From Odobenus rosmarus divergens (taxonomy: Eukaryota > Chordata > Mammalia > Carnivora > Odobenidae): a stretch of 64,000 bases of DNA. Under the pieces are notes generated by a model that had not been told where the DNA came from, made no database searches, and saw only the letters and a list, made by a program, of their open reading frames with translations. The translations under genes were made by a program, and so were the position numbers. Within the stretch, counting starts at the first letter, position 1. Each line of letters opens with the position of its first letter. The stretch is taken from NCBI RefSeq assembly GCF_000321225.1, contig NW_004451657.1, positions 255,980-319,979 on the forward strand, given 5' to 3'. Of this stretch, positions 11,111 to 23,640 are shown piece by piece.

Positions 11111-11584
11111 AGGGCCAGCTTCACAGGTGTGCTGCCTCTGGAGTCAGACAGAGGTCGCTTGGGTTCATGCTCTGCTGTTATCCGCTTGAAAATCTTAGTA
11201 AGTTTCTCTTTGAACTTGTGTTTTGTAAGTGATGTCTGCTGGAGTAACGGAGCATGCCCGTGAGTAGAGGAAAGACACCAGGTGACCCTGCGAACACGGT
11301 GGGCGGCACGTGCTCCAAGAAGTTGGCTTGGCCATTGGATGACAGGTGCTGATGGTGACAATGGCAGCAGTGGGTGACCCTGGGAGAGAGAAGGGCTCCC
11401 CAGGGGCCAGTGCCTGGACCACGGTGGGAGACCAGCTGGCCCTTCCCTGCCCAGAAGCCATCCTTTCGGCACCTGCATAAATATTAACTCTCAGGCCTGA
11501 GCACCAGGACAGGATCTGCCAGGCTTAGGTAGCAAACTTTGTCAGTAAGTTATTACAGAATAGAAGTGTACACGTGGACATTGC

Positions 11585-11590
11585 AATAAA
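11585..11590 (+). terminator. Possible poly(A) signal of the left gene
   Basis: AATAAA in TTGCAATAAAGCAAG, about 1.1 kb after the candidate stop at 10483. It is only a hexamer match in an AT-rich region and has no independent support. Confidence 0.2.
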
Positions 11591-11778
11591 GCAAGCCACT
11601 TATTAGAATTCTTCAATGAGCTTAGAATCTCTGGTTTTAAGAACTATTACAACATTATAAAGCAAATATCCTAAGGTTTAGAATTAGGAATAATGTAAAG
11701 ATTGTTACCTTCGGTAGAAAAGAACACTATTTCCGTACTAAGTTTGATGAACCCATTATTAAAGAGGAAGACAATTTT

Positions 11779-11952
11779 GGGGATGCCTGGGTGGCTCAGT
11801 CAGTTGGGTGTCCAATTCTTGATTTGGCTCAAGTCATGATCTCATGGTCATGAGATCGAGCCCCACGTCGGGCTCCGCAACCAGTGGGGAGTCTGCTTGA
11901 GATTCTCTCTCTCTCTCTCTCTTGCTCAAATAAATAAATCTTTTTTTTAAAA
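11779..11952 (+). mobile_element. Full-length carnivore SINE with target duplication
   Basis: GGGGATGCCTGGGTGGCTCAGTCAGTT head, CATGAGATCGAGCCCCACGTCGGGCTCC centre, (TC)n tract, and AAATAAATAAATC followed by an A/T tail. It is flanked by an identical 18-bp target site duplication, AAAGAGGAAGACAATTTT at 11761-11778 and 11953-11970, so this is an intact retrotransposition event. Confidence 0.95.
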
Positions 11953-11970
11953 AAAGAGGAAGACAATTTT

Positions 11971-14900
11971 TTAAGTTTTCCCTTGTAATTCAAGATGGAG
12001 TGATAGAATGCATAAACAGGAGATTGAACTATATACAACTCGCGAAGCCACCGTGGTTTCTTGTAAAACCACCCCAGGTTACAGGAAATATCAGACATTA
12101 GACATTAAAATAACATGTATAAATCTACATTTAAAACTAAATTCAGACTTACATGAAACAGACTTACTGAAGAGTTGAATCTTTTTAGAAAAATGTTCTG
12201 CAACAATCTTCAGCTCTAGATATACTAAAATTCATATTTCAAATCAATAATTGAACCGAAATTTATCCCAGTGTTATCACAGCCTGCAAAATACTCAGCA
12301 GCCCCAGTAATGGTTGCAATCAGCAGAAAGATCCTCAAAATGAAAAATTATCAGAAATGATTTGCGACCTTGAATTTGCCAAGAGCAATGGATGTCGCTT
12401 CCCATTATACTGATTGAAAACGAGTTGCTAAAATATACATTTCGATGACCTGTTAATGAATTTGCAGTAAAGCAAATCTGGGAAATCTTATAATCAAGTT
12501 CTCCCATTAATAAGGTATTATTATTTGTTGTATTACATAATTTATGACACCAAAAATGTTGGTTTTACAATTTGCAAGTTTATGTTGTGACCCATGTGTC
12601 GCCTGTTGTCGCTAAAATAGTGTATAAGTAATAAAATATTTTAAAGGGAAAATCTTTATATTTAATACCTTCAACTGCACTTTCCCCCCGCTTTTAAATT
12701 AAATCAAAAGGGGCCCCACATTTTTATTTTCCACTGAGCTCCACCAGTTACATAGCCACATGATGGTAATGCAGGTAACAAGCTGACAGAGCATCAACAC
12801 CAACTGGGAGTGCGGGACAGATGCAGAATCTCGAATTCACCCCAGACCTGCGGAGGCAGACCCTGCATTTTCATGCTATTTATTCCAAGATGAAGTGTAG
12901 GCATGTGGGAGTCTAAGACCCACCACCCTAGATAGAGCGCTTGGGGTCCCTTGAAGTCCAGGCTCTTCGTCCCTTTGCGTCCTCCGTGTTGCTATTAAAA
13001 GTCTGTCCACTAGAGGTCATCATAGCCAAGTGATTAATGATCTGCTTTGCCAACCAAGAAAGAGTTTGGGGAGGAGGGAGGCTATCAAGAACGGGGCTGG
13101 GAGTTACCATCTCCCCCAATACTGGAACTTCTGCCTACCTCCTCAAAGGCGTGTTTAATCAGAAATCTGCATTTGCAAAGGGCACATTTCTGAGGTCAGA
13201 TCGCTGGTTTTCCCAGTGGAAACCCCAGGTAGAGGCCTGCCTGGTAGGTTGAGGGAGCCAAGGACCAGTGCTCCGGCAAGCCGCCTCTCCTCTCTCGGCC
13301 TACGTGCCTCCATCCATAAAGTATGGGCAGTTGGACCATGAGATTTTCAGGGTCCCCTTCACTTCCTGTGCAGCCTTCTGTTCTGGGCCCCCAACTTTGC
13401 CAAGGAAATAGAACCAAGCTCCAGGCTCCTGTCTCCACAAGTAAGATGTTCTCTTTCTGGCTTTTAGGGCCCTAGGAGACCAGGGGCTGTGCCTTGGAAT
13501 TCAGGGAGTCTGGCAGGTCTGGACTTTCAAGGAACCTGGCGTTCAGGAGGCCATGGCACATTCATCTCCGTGCCACGTAGAGAGGGTTCTGAGCATGGGT
13601 AGAGAGGCATAAGATGGCAGAGGAACAGAGCTGGACCAAACCAACCATCACATAGATGGGGAAACCGAGGTCCAGGGAAGGATATGACTATCTCCCGGGT
13701 CCCTAGAGGAGTCAGTGGGGAAGCTGGAACTAGAGCCTGAGTATCCAGGGGCTGAGGGCACTAGCCCACTTGCTCAAGGCTTCCTTCCTCGGGAGTTGGA
13801 TGGATTCTCATTGCCTGGGTCTTTGGGGGAAATAGCCCATGGGGGCTGATGTTCTCACGGGGACCTGCTGCCCAGAGGGGAGCTCAGAGCCTTGGCCAGG
13901 AGAACAGGACGAGGCCTGCAGGGGCTGCCCATGATCCTAGTATTGTCGGGGTTTCTGCCAGAAAGAGAGAAGGGGTCTCTCTGCTCACAGCTGGGTGCCA
14001 TCGGTTCTAGAGACATTAACTCTAGCCTGGTGGGCCACACGGTGGGCTGTCATCCCAGAGCCTGGTCACAGCTCTGACCATGCCATCCCCCTGCTCAAAA
14101 GCCCCTAGTGGCTGCCTACTGCCTGAGCGATGGAGCAGATGATCCCGCGCGCCTCAGCCTAGTGTCAATGTCCTTCAGAGTTGGGACAAAGCCATCTCGC
14201 TAATGCACGTGCAGCCCTCCTGCCAATCAGGCCCACGGGCTGTGTTGGTACATAAGCCCAAGTCAGCCTGCCCACCTGCCTTCTCTCAACCCTATTATAG
14301 AGCCCTTACCAGGTGCCAAGCATTGCTCCAGGCCCTGAAGAAGCAGCAGTGAGCAGACAAGACCGCACCCTGGCCAAGCTCATGTTCAAGGGGAGACAGG
14401 CAAGCAAGAAATCAACCGTAAACTATGGCAGTGAGCAGGGAGGGAAGCAAGGGGGGTGGAATGGCAGGGTTGCAATGTTCCACGAGGTGGTCATGGAAGG
14501 CCTCTCAGCGAGAAGGTGGCACCTGCGCCGAGACCAGGAATTGTGGGGCTGGGGAATAGCATCCAGGCAGAGAACAGAAGGTGTAAAGACCCCAAGTCAA
14601 GAGTGGGCTCAGTGTGTTCTGGGACCAGCAAGGCCAGCATGAGGCCAGTGAGCAAAAGGAAAGGAGTGGAGGATGGGGTCCAAGAGTAACATGGCGCCAA
14701 GGGCCTCGGGGGCCATTGGAAGGACTTCGGCTTCTATGCTCAGAGAGGCAGAGCCCCTGGAGGGTTTTGTCCAAGGAGCAACAAGACCTCACATCACCCC
14801 GGCTGCCCCAGCAAGCTGAGATGGGGGACAAGGGTGGAAGTGGGGAGACCATCGGAGGCATCCACACTTACCCACCTCCAGGCCTTCGTGAACGCTGCTC

Positions 14901-15628
14901 CATCTGCCTGAACCCGCCCTCTGCAATCTGTGGTTAAAGGACAACTGGATGTTCACTGAACTAAAGCTCAAATGCCAAGGGCCCAGCAGGCCACCCTAGC
15001 TGCTCTTCCCTGAACCCCCAGGTAAAAATACCTTCTTTTGCCTCTGAATGTGCATAACAGTTTCTTTGTAGCTCCTAAGGAAGTTCTCACTTATGAAATT
15101 CTCTCCTGCTCCTGTACTGGGTGCTGGGCCCTTAGGGATAGGGCTGTTTGGGCTACTGTAGGGTTGGGCATGTCACCTATGTACAGACTGTGGCCCTCAC
15201 CTGGGCTTCACATCACAGTCCCTGGGCATCCTCACCCAAACCAGCAGAATCAAAACTCAGTGCGTTGGCAGGGTAGGGGGCTGTTGGGCATCTGTGTTTT
15301 TCAAAGTTCTCCAGGAGATTTTAGTGTGGCTAGGGGCGAGAGCCACTGAAATGTTTGTTAGGGACTGCCTGGGGTTGGGGTTAATTTCTGTCCCCCAGAA
15401 CGGCCAAATGTCCCAAATTAAAGCATAGCCAAATGTCCTAAATTCAAATCCTACCGCAGCCGTGCGTTAGATGTTGGATGTGGTCACTTCATCTCTCTGA
15501 CCCTTGAGTTCCTCTTCCACAGCTCCTGGTATCCAGCAGGCCCTCACCAGTGATGGCTGCCCTTCCTGCCCCTCTGAACAGAGCTGAGACAGACACAAAT
15601 CCTCCGTAGATGACAGTCAGGCAGAATG
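11971..15628. other. Intergenic DNA, no gene recognised
   Basis: It is AT-rich to about 12.7 kb, then mixed. I find no exon with a supported splice pattern. The open frames here are short and lack coding character. Confidence 0.5.
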
Positions 15629-16012
15629 TGATGGTGGTGATGATGATGGTGATGGTGATGATGGTGGTGGTGATGGTTATGGTGATGATGATGATGGTGA
15701 TGGTGATGGTGATGGTGATGATGATGGTGGTGATGGTGATGGTGATGATGATGATGATGATGATGGTGTTGGTGATGGTGATGGTGATGATGATGATGGT
15801 GGTGGTGATGATGGTGGTGGTGATGGTGATGGTGGGGATGGTGGGGATGGTGGTGATGATGATGATGGGGATGGTGATGATGGTGATGATGATGGTGGTG
15901 GTGATGGTGATGGTGGGGATGGTGGTGATGATGATGATGGGGATGGTGATGATGATGGGGATGGTGATGATGATGGTGATAGTGGTGATGGTGATGATGG
16001 TGATGCTGATGA
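15629..16012. repeat. GAT/GGT trinucleotide-hexanucleotide repeat
   Basis: About 384 bp of interspersed GAT and GGT triplets (GATGGT, GATGATGGT, GGGGAT variants) keep a triplet period throughout. Higher-order copies are visible: the segment around GGTGGGGATGGTGGTGATGATGATGATGGGGATGG recurs, separated by interruptions. One strand reads as Met/Val/Asp codons and the other as His/Pro/Ser, so the long frames here are repeat artefacts, not genes. Confidence 0.97.
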
Positions 16013-16599
16013 TCGTAGATGGGTTCCTGTGTGCTGGATAGTGGTTTCCTCAGCATGGGGATACACCATTCCAGGAACCAGTGAGCATCCACGCGAGTAA
16101 CCTCAACCATTCACCACAGTCTGCACAAGTACTTTTTTCTGTGTGTGCTGTGATGTGACAAAGATTGGAAAGCCCTACTTAACTTGATGCTGTTCATTTT
16201 ACCTTCAATTTGTTGCTTAGTAACATTGTCTCCTGTTTCTTTTTTTTCCCCCAAAGACAAAGTCTTCCTACTTGCTCTTTTCCTTCCAATAAACAGACCC
16301 TTTAAAAAGTCCCATGCACTCAGTGGAGGAGAAAATCAGAGCCCTGATTCCAGCAATTTGCCTCTTCAGATGAAATAGTTTCCTGTGCTGACCACGTGCC
16401 ATGGGGGACTATATAACAGAGAAGGAGCCTGGTGGGGCGCCCTGGCTGGAAGCTCAGCTCTGACTTTGCCCTCCTCGGCTGTGACGCCGAGCTGCTCACT
16501 TAACGTCCTGGGGCTCCCTTGCTGTGGGATACTAAAAATGCCTGCATGTTTTGCATCACCCATCACGCTGAGTCTGGGCTGGTTTCTCTGTGACTATTT

Positions 16600-17045
16600 T
16601 GAACAAAAGCCCGGGCACATCTTGTGGAAGTAGATGCTAACTTCTGAGGCGGGACCTTAAGAGATGCGCGCCTTCTGCTTTGCATGCCTTAGAACCAACC
16701 CCCGCATGGAAGCCAGCTGCCATGCAAGATGCCGCGCTGCCCCAGACCGCCATGTCGGCAGGAAGCCCAAGCAACCCCGTGGAGAGAGAGAAGCTATCTG
16801 GAGGACACCCAACGTCCTCTTCACGTGAATGAAGCCTTCTTGGACCTTCCAGCCCTGCTCACTGCCAGCACCATGCATCTGAGCAACTGCCCCCAGCTGA
16901 TGCCACATAGAGCGAAAGACCCACTCAGCTGACTCCTGCCCAAATTCCTGACCCCAGAATTATGAGCAAGTAAAGCACTTGTTTCAAGCTGCTAATAAGT
17001 CTAGGGATGGTTTAGGATGCAGTAATAGATGACCGAGGCTCATGA
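16600..17045 (+). mobile_element. LTR-like element (MaLR/MLT type, family uncertain)
   Basis: The stretch ends with CCAAATTCCTGACCCCAGAATTATGAGCAAGTAAAG, then TTTCAAGCTGCTAATAAGTCT and GATGCAGTAATAGATGACCGAGG. This resembles the end of old mammalian MaLR-type LTRs ('...gacccacagaatcgtgagcaaataaa...aagccactaagtttgggg...acagcaatagataactgatac'). Only an LTR-like segment is visible, with no internal coding region. Confidence 0.55.
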
Positions 17046-18425
17046 AATATGCCTTTGCTCTCCCCAGGGGACCACTTTGGGACAAGCGAGTGTGGGGAAC
17101 GGGGTGCTATTCCTTTCCTTATCAGACGATTTCCACCTCCCCCCAGTCTGGTCCTCTCCGGCCTTATGGGCAGCCACCCCCACCACCTCTGCTCTCAGCA
17201 GCCCAAACGTCTGCCAGGACCCCCTACTCCACTGCCCTCCATGGCTCTACACCCATCCCTTCCTGCCTTCTCTGAGGAGGGCCCTGCTCTCCCCTTCCTA
17301 GAGCAAACCTCCCTTTCTTCTGTAGGCCCCAGCTCCAATGTTACCCTTTCCCCAGCGGCCCCCAGGCACCGCTGGACTCCACAGGCCTTCACGCATGCGT
17401 CTGAGCCTTATTCGGAAAAGCACTACCTGCTGCCCTTGACATGGCATGAGTCCTGGGCCCCTGCGTCTCCCCAGGCTAGTCTCCATGCTGACGTCGGGCC
17501 AGACCCTCCTCCCCTTTGCTCAGGGACAAAGGGCAGATGTACACTGAGGATGGCAGCTCGTGGTCCCTGCCTCAGGCAGGACAAAGGCAAGCGGCATTGA
17601 GATTAGCTGCTGACACTGTGTTTCCTCTAGGAAAAAAATGTTCAATTCAATGAATCCATGGAAGATCTCATGCCATACAAAATAACAGTCCCAAAGTGAG
17701 CACCAGGATCATCTCGTACCCAGGCTCCTGCTCTGTTCTCGTACCGGAAGTTCCCCGGCATGTCCCAAAGCAGGTTGCAATCAGAACTTGACAGCTTCCA
17801 TTGTATCGAAATTTTAAAGAAAACAGTTATCTGTGATCACAATGAGCTTTCTGGGTAATTTATATTTCCAACAATTGTCAAAAACAGTATCTCTTCTGCT
17901 TAAGTGTCCAAATTGCTCCCACAAACCTCAGAAGTGCTTTTCCCTCAGTCTTCCCTGTCAGTCTCCCTGCAGCTCGTATCTGTTATTCTGAGCACTGTCT
18001 GCAAAGTCTTGGGGAGGGTTTTGAAGTGGGTAATGTTCACCTCCCCCTGACGTTTCCTGAGTGCTGAAATGCCTACATTTTCTTCTATTGTTTCCTGGTG
18101 AAGTGAGCAAGACGTCCCCTCTCCCACCAGCTCTGGGTTTTGTCACGATGAGAGCTGGAACTCAGGACTGAAAGCATACTTCGCTTCAGAAGGGAGGGAG
18201 GAGAAGCCGCACCCTCCTCCAGCCCCGGAAAGGCACAGATGTGAGGAACCCACACCGCGGGGGTGTTTGTTTCAACGAGGCCCTTCGTGACACAAGGTGT
18301 ACGTGCTTTAGAGCCACATGAACCCCGCCCCACATGGGAGCTTGTTGGGTTTCAGACATGGGGTCTACGGGGGGAGCGGGGGATGGGAGCGGCATGCCAG
18401 CAGGGATTGGGGACAATCCGATCAA
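17046..18425. other. Intergenic DNA, no feature recognised
   Basis: GC-rich sequence to about 17.6 kb, then mixed. I see no supported exon, RNA gene or clear repeat. Confidence 0.5.
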
Positions 18426-18580
18426 AGAGGTGTCTCAGCATGACCTTGTGCATGTTCCTCAACCTGTTAGAACCTCTGCCTCCCTGTCCCTAACCTGGGG
18501 ATAATACCTGCCTCCCAGGGCCATTGTGTGGATGTAATGAGCCACCAGGTATAGTAACCATTCAGTACAGGGTGGCGATG
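18426..18580 (+). repeat. MIR-type fragment
   Basis: GACCTTGTGCATGTTCCTCAACCTG, CCTGTCCCTAACCTGGGGATAATACCTGCCTCCCAGGGCCATTGTGTGGATG and a TAACCATTCAGTA end follow MIRb word order. Confidence 0.65.
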
Positions 18581-18724
18581 GTTTCTGGGTGCTATGAAAG
18601 GAACCAGCACCCACCAGTCCCACTGAGCACTCGTGGACTGTCCCAACAACCTGCAGGGTACCGGGGGATGCGAGGTGACCCTCCGAGAGGTCTGTGAGTC
18701 ACCTGAGCCAGATTTACCTGATGA

Positions 18725-19318
18725 CCCTCTTATGCTCAGTTCTGTGATGTAAAATCAGCACCTCCTGGGTGCTCCAGTAGGTGATGGATAGACTGTGGTC
18801 CATCCACACCATGGAATGTTATTCAGTGCTGCAGTGGGATGAGCTTTCAAGCCATGAAAAGACTAAATGAGACTCGGATGCACATTACTCAGGGAAAGGA
18901 GCATGATTCCAGCTACATGACCTTCTGGAAAAGGCAAAACTATGGAGGCAGGAAAGGATGGGTGGTCGCTGGGGTTGGGGGGAAGATGAATAGGCAGATC
19001 ATATGGGGTCTTTAGGGCAGTGAAACCACTCTGTGTGATACTATAATGGTAGATACGTGTCATTATACATCTGTCAAACCCCAGAGAATGTACAGCTCTG
19101 AGGTTGACCATAATGTACACTCCGGACTTTGGGTGACTGTGATGTGTTGATGTAGGTTCATTGATTGTAACAAATGTGCCACTGTGGTGTGGGATGTCGC
19201 CGATAGTGAGGAAGAATGTGCATAGGGCAGGAAACATATGGGAACTCTCTGTACTTTCCACTCAATTTTGCTGTGAACCTAAAACTATTCTAAGAAATAG
19301 TCTCTTTAAAAAAAAAAA
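18725..19318 (+). repeat. Old L1M-type 3' end
   Basis: It includes ACACCATGGAATGTTATTCAGTG, GATTCCAGCTACATGACCTTCTGGAAAAGGCAAAACTATGG, GTGGTCGCTGGGGTTGGGG, ATTGTAACAAATGTGCCACTGTGGTG, and GAACTCTCTGTACTTTCCACTCAATTTTGCTGTGAACCTAAAACT before an A-run. These are well-known words of ancient L1M 3' regions. It is directly followed by a younger L1 3' end. Confidence 0.8.
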
Positions 19319-19324
19319 AAAAAG

Positions 19325-19612
19325 ATCATAGGGGAAGGGAGGGAAAAATAGAACAAGATGAAATCAGAGAAGGAGACAAACCAGAAGAGACTCTATAGGA
19401 AACAAACAGGGTTGCTGGAGGGGCGGGGTGTGGGGGGATGGGGTAACCAGGTGATGGGCATTAAGAAGAGCACGTGATGTAATGAGCGCTAGGTGTTATA
19501 TAAGACTGAAGAATCACTGAACTCTACCTCTGAAACTAATAATACACTATATGTTAACTAATTGAATTTAAATAAAATAAATAAATAAATAAAACAAGCA
19601 AACAAAGAAGGA
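19325..19612 (+). mobile_element. Carnivore L1 3' end (5'-truncated)
   Basis: GATGAAATCAGAGAAGGAGACAAACC, GGTTGCTGGAGGGGCGGGG, GGGTAACCAGGTGATGGGCATTAAG, CTCTACCTCTGAAACTAATAATACACTATATGTTAACTAATTGAATTT and an AAATAAAATAAATAAAT tail are the typical carnivore L1 3'UTR. It sits immediately after the poly-A of the L1M element at 18725-19318. Confidence 0.88.
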
Positions 19613-21914
19613 CAAAAAAAAAATTTAGGTCAGCACCTCCTCCAGGGAGCCTTCCCTGACCACTGTAGTCAGCTGCCATTTCTCCCAACGTCAGGAATCT
19701 GCAGGCCAGTGTGGGTTCTCCCTGGTTATCCTGTGCCTGCTAACAGGTGGGTGGCTTTCTGGCTTCTGAACCCAACCAGCCCGTTATAGCCCCTCCAGAG
19801 CAGGGACAGGGTGTTTCTTTTCTTGCCATGGGTGGCGCCCAGGGAGGCACCTCTTTGTGCCCCCGTCCATGGGGGACGTGTGTGAGATGGCCTGGCCATC
19901 AAATGGGAGATGGCGGGGTGCCAGGCTCAGGCACGTGCTCAGCAAACATTGCCATTACAGCCCTTGGGTCCAGCCCTGGTGACACCCAGCCATGTGGCCT
20001 GTTGACCACGTCCCCAGGGGCTCCTGTGTCGACTCAGCTGGGCTGAGTGGTGTCCAGAGAGCTGTTAAAGCACATTTCTGAGCGCATGAGGATGTCTCTG
20101 CGAGAGCTTAGCAGTGCGTCCTCCCCAGTGTGGGGGACACCGTCCAATCCAGTCAGGGCCTGAAGAGAACATGCAGGTGCAGCAGGGCTCTCTGCTTGAG
20201 CTGGGACATCCCTCCTCTTCTGCCCCTGGACACCAGCGCTGCTGGGGCTCGGGCCGTCTGTCTTGGACCAGGACTGTACCGCGGCTCTCCCGGGCCCCCA
20301 GCGTCGTGGGACTTCTCAGCCTCTGCAAGCCTGTGAGCCGATCCCCCATGTGTCTATATCTCTCTACTTGTTGTATCAGTTCTCTCTCTCTGGACAACGC
20401 CGACTACTGACCGATGGCTCATGGCTAGTGTCAGTGGGGTGATGGGACACAGGAGAGGTCTTGGAAAAGCGCTTCTCTTCCTGCAGGCCATTTGTCATTC
20501 TTCTGCCTCAAAGTTACGTGCCCGTTCTCAATGCTCTTTTTTCCCATATGAAACTTCACAATGTACTTGGTGACTCATCACAAGGCCATTAAGTGGCATT
20601 AACTCTCCGCCTTCGGAGATGAGTAAATCACGACTCAGACTCGTGGGGGGCTTCAGCTGCCTGGCCGCAAGGCAACGTATGGAGGCAGGCGTGGGAGGGT
20701 GGGGCTCGGAGCCCCTGATGTAGCTCTCAGTCCTGGTGACACAGCCGCGTGACCAGCACCAAGCCCTCCATCAGGGAGCATAGGAAAGGAGGGAGGGGAG
20801 CTGCTGGTGGGGCATGGGGGTGGGTGGGTGGAGGCACAGAGGGAGAAGAGGAAAGAGCAAAGGCTCTGCCACTGACCGTGGTGTGACCGTGGGGAGCCTC
20901 CAGCTCCTCAGAAATTGGAGGGAGGCCACCCGGTTGGCCACGGCATCAGGAAGATCCATTGAGAGGTGACACCAGGGACCTTCCCCTCCTAGATGTGGCC
21001 AAGGGCGGTTGGGACAGCCTCCAGCAAGGAAGCTGGGAAGGGATCCTGCTTGTGGTGGGAGCATGACCTGCGTGCACTCTAGACCTTGCTAAATCCTGAA
21101 TGTGGCTCCTCAGTTCCCTGTCTCTCCAGGACGGCCCACGGAATCCAGACTTCCAGTTTTGCTGGCCTGGGCAGGACAGGCTCTAGGTGGCTCCCATATA
21201 TGTGCAGCCTGGGCTGGGAGCCTCCTGCATAGAGCGGGGCCCCTCCGACTTTAATAGCTATACAGATCGCAGGAGTGTCTCTTTAAGATGTGGATTCTGA
21301 CTCAGGAAGCATGAGGGGTTCTGCATTTCGAACACCTGAGCAGGTGAAGGATTCCAGTGCCTGCTGGCCCAGCGACAGATCCATTGCAATCACTCAGCTC
21401 TACAGTCATGGGTATCGAATCCCCCTGTAGGTCAGAACTTCCCTGGGCAACGGTTGAAATGCAGATTCTTGGGCCTCGCTCTGGGGCGGATACTGATATG
21501 GGGGGTCCTGAGGTCACACAGTGCTAACGGTCCGAGGTGGGGCATGCCAGGCATGTTCCCATGTGTTGTTCTTATTTGACTAACCCACACACTCAGAGTT
21601 GAGGTCACCAAGTGCCGCAGATGTCGTGAGGGCCATAGAGCCTCTGGAACACTCAGCCTGGTCTTTTGAGCGCATCTCCCAACTATCAGTACTGCTTGCT
21701 TATTCTCCTGGGACCCACAAAGGGTGCTTTAGCCCCTTGATTCCTTGATTCTGACAAATATTGATTTGAATGCCAAGGGGCCGGTTCAGTCCTCTGGTTA
21801 TGTTTACCCCAAGCCAGCTTGCCAAGGGTCAGAATTTCTGTGCCACTCCCAAGCTCATCTGCAGGCCCCCGTGGGGACACCAGGTGATAGTGACACCAGA
21901 GTTCTGACACATCT
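19613..21914. other. Intergenic DNA, no gene recognised
   Basis: No exon with supported boundaries, no RNA gene and no clear repeat was identified in this stretch. Confidence 0.5.
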
Positions 21915-22405
21915 CTGATTATATTAGTTCTCTGTGGCTGCTATAACAAATTGCCACAAACCCAGGAGCTCAAACAACAGAAATGTATTTTGTCACAATT
22001 CTGGAGGCCAGAAGTCTGAAATCAGGATCACTGGGCCAAAAAATCAAGAAGAATCCATTTCTTGCCTCTCTTAGTTTCCGGTGACAGCAGGCTTTCCTTG
22101 GCTTATGGCCCCATCCCTCCAATCTTCAAGGCCATCATCTCCGTATGTCTCCTGGTCCATCTTCATGTTGCCTTTTCCGCATGTGTGGTGGACTCCCCCA
22201 GCCCCCACCTCTCTCCTGAAGGACACCTGTGATTGCATCTAGATGCCTGCCCAGGAATCTGGGAGAATTGCCCCGTCTCATGCAAACACAGTATATGTAA
22301 TCCAGTCACATCTGCAAACACCTTTTCCCAAATAAGCTAGCATGCACAGGTCCCGGGAAGCAGGACCTGTATCTTGGGGGGTCGTTTTCGGTCTAGTGCA
22401 CTGAT
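21915..22405 (+). repeat. Ancient dispersed repeat, family not assigned
   Basis: TTAGTTCTCTGTGGCTGCTATAACAAATTGCCACAAAC, CAACAGAAATGTATTTTGTCACAATTCTGGAGGCCAGAAGTCTGAAATCA, and the later TGTAATCCAGTCACATCTGCAAA and CCCAAATAAG are words of a very common mammalian dispersed family that I cannot name with certainty (LTR or DNA element). A second copy of its 3' part seems to lie at 33,860-34,110 in WFS1 intron 1. Confidence 0.6.
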
Positions 22406-22728
22406 GGTCTGCAAAAGCCCCTAACCCAGCTCTCCTCCAGAAGATAACTCACCAACCTCCTTCTTCACTTTTCTTTGTAGGTTTGGCATGCAGCTCAATG
22501 CTTGGAACGGGTGGGAAGTGGATAAATGTCTGTTGGGTAAATTGACGGGGATTAAGCAGCGGTAGGGAAGGTAGTGGAATGGGGGCATGAATGCAGACTC
22601 TGAAAGCGGGTAGAAAAAATCCGAGGGCTGAAGTGTGGGAGGCATATTTAGATGTCACAATGAAGAGTCTGGGCACTGACCGGATGACAAGAAAGAGCTC
22701 CTTATGAGGTCCTTGCATAGGGCAACTC

Positions 22729-22764
22729 GTTCATTTGTTCATTCATTCATTCATTCATTCATCC
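22729..22764. repeat. (TTCA)n microsatellite
   Basis: TTCATTTGTTCATTCATTCATTCATTCATTCATTCATCC: about nine tetranucleotide units. Confidence 0.95.
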
Positions 22765-22814
22765 ATGCAACCTCAGGGCTTGGCTCTGTGGGGAGGGAAG
22801 ACAGGCTTCCTGCC

Positions 22815-22816
<2 letters not shown>

Positions 22817-22853
<37 letters not shown>
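22817..22853. repeat. (AC)n microsatellite
   Basis: An uninterrupted AC run of 37 bp followed by AATAAAG. It is likely length-polymorphic. Confidence 0.97.
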
Positions 22854-22855
<2 letters not shown>

Positions 22856-23259
22856 AAAGACAGAGAGAAAAAGATTTATTTTAAGCAATCAGTTCATGCG
22901 ATTTTGGGGGCTGGCAAATCCAGTTTGCAGGGCAGGATGGCAGACTGGAGACCCAGGGAAGAGTTGATGTTGCAGCTCAAACCCAAAGGCCACCTGCCAG
23001 CAGAATTCTGTCTTCATCAGGGGATCTCAGTCTTTCTTTCTTAAGGATTTCAACTGATTAGATATGGCCCACCCACATTGCAGAGAGTAATCGGCTTTAC
23101 TCAAAGTTTACTAATTCAAATGCTACTCTCATCTAAAAGGTATCTTCAGAGCAACATCTAGACTGATGTTTGAACCAAAGCTAGGTACCATGGCCTGGCC
23201 ACCGTGACATATAAAAGTAGCACATCACATAAAATACAGCACATCACAGCCACTGTGTT

Positions 23260-23640
23260 TTCTGGTACATTCAGATTTATGATTATTGAATCTTTGTGGA
23301 TTGTACCTTGCACCATTACATAATATCCCTCTTTGTTGCTGTGAATGCTTTCTGCCTTGAATTCTTCCTTATGTAATACAAATTTGCCATTCTTGTCATT
23401 TTTTAATTTCAATTTTCAACCATTGTGCACTTTGGGCCTCTATTTCTCGTCAGTTTGGGGGGCATTTCTTCTAAATTGCAACTTTATTGGATTTTTATTT
23501 TTACCCCAATCTTATAGGCTTTTGATGGGAAATTCAGCCCATTCCCATTGTATACGAAAGCCCATATGTGTGGTTTTATTTACTTTGCCTCACTTTGTGT
23601 TTACTTGGACTGAACTTTGTTATTGCTGTCATTTCCTCTC
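23260..23640 (-). repeat. Old L1 fragment, antisense
   Basis: It has a T-rich strand with words such as AATATCCCTCTTTGTTGCTG, GCCTTGAATTC, TTTTGATGGGAAATTCAGCCCATTCCCATTG and TTTGTTATTGCTGTCATTTC. The layout resembles the antisense of L1 internal sequence ('ccctctttattctg...', 'ttttgattgg...tttagtccatttacatt'). Assignment is by resemblance only. Confidence 0.45.

Noticed and set aside
15544..16110. Histidine-rich 188-codon frame and Met/Val-rich frame
   Set aside because: They are translations of the GAT/GGT repeat, with no splice or codon evidence of a gene.
22704..22967. Frame with repeated Ser-Phe-Ile-His and His-Thr residues
   Set aside because: It is translated from the TTCA and AC microsatellites.
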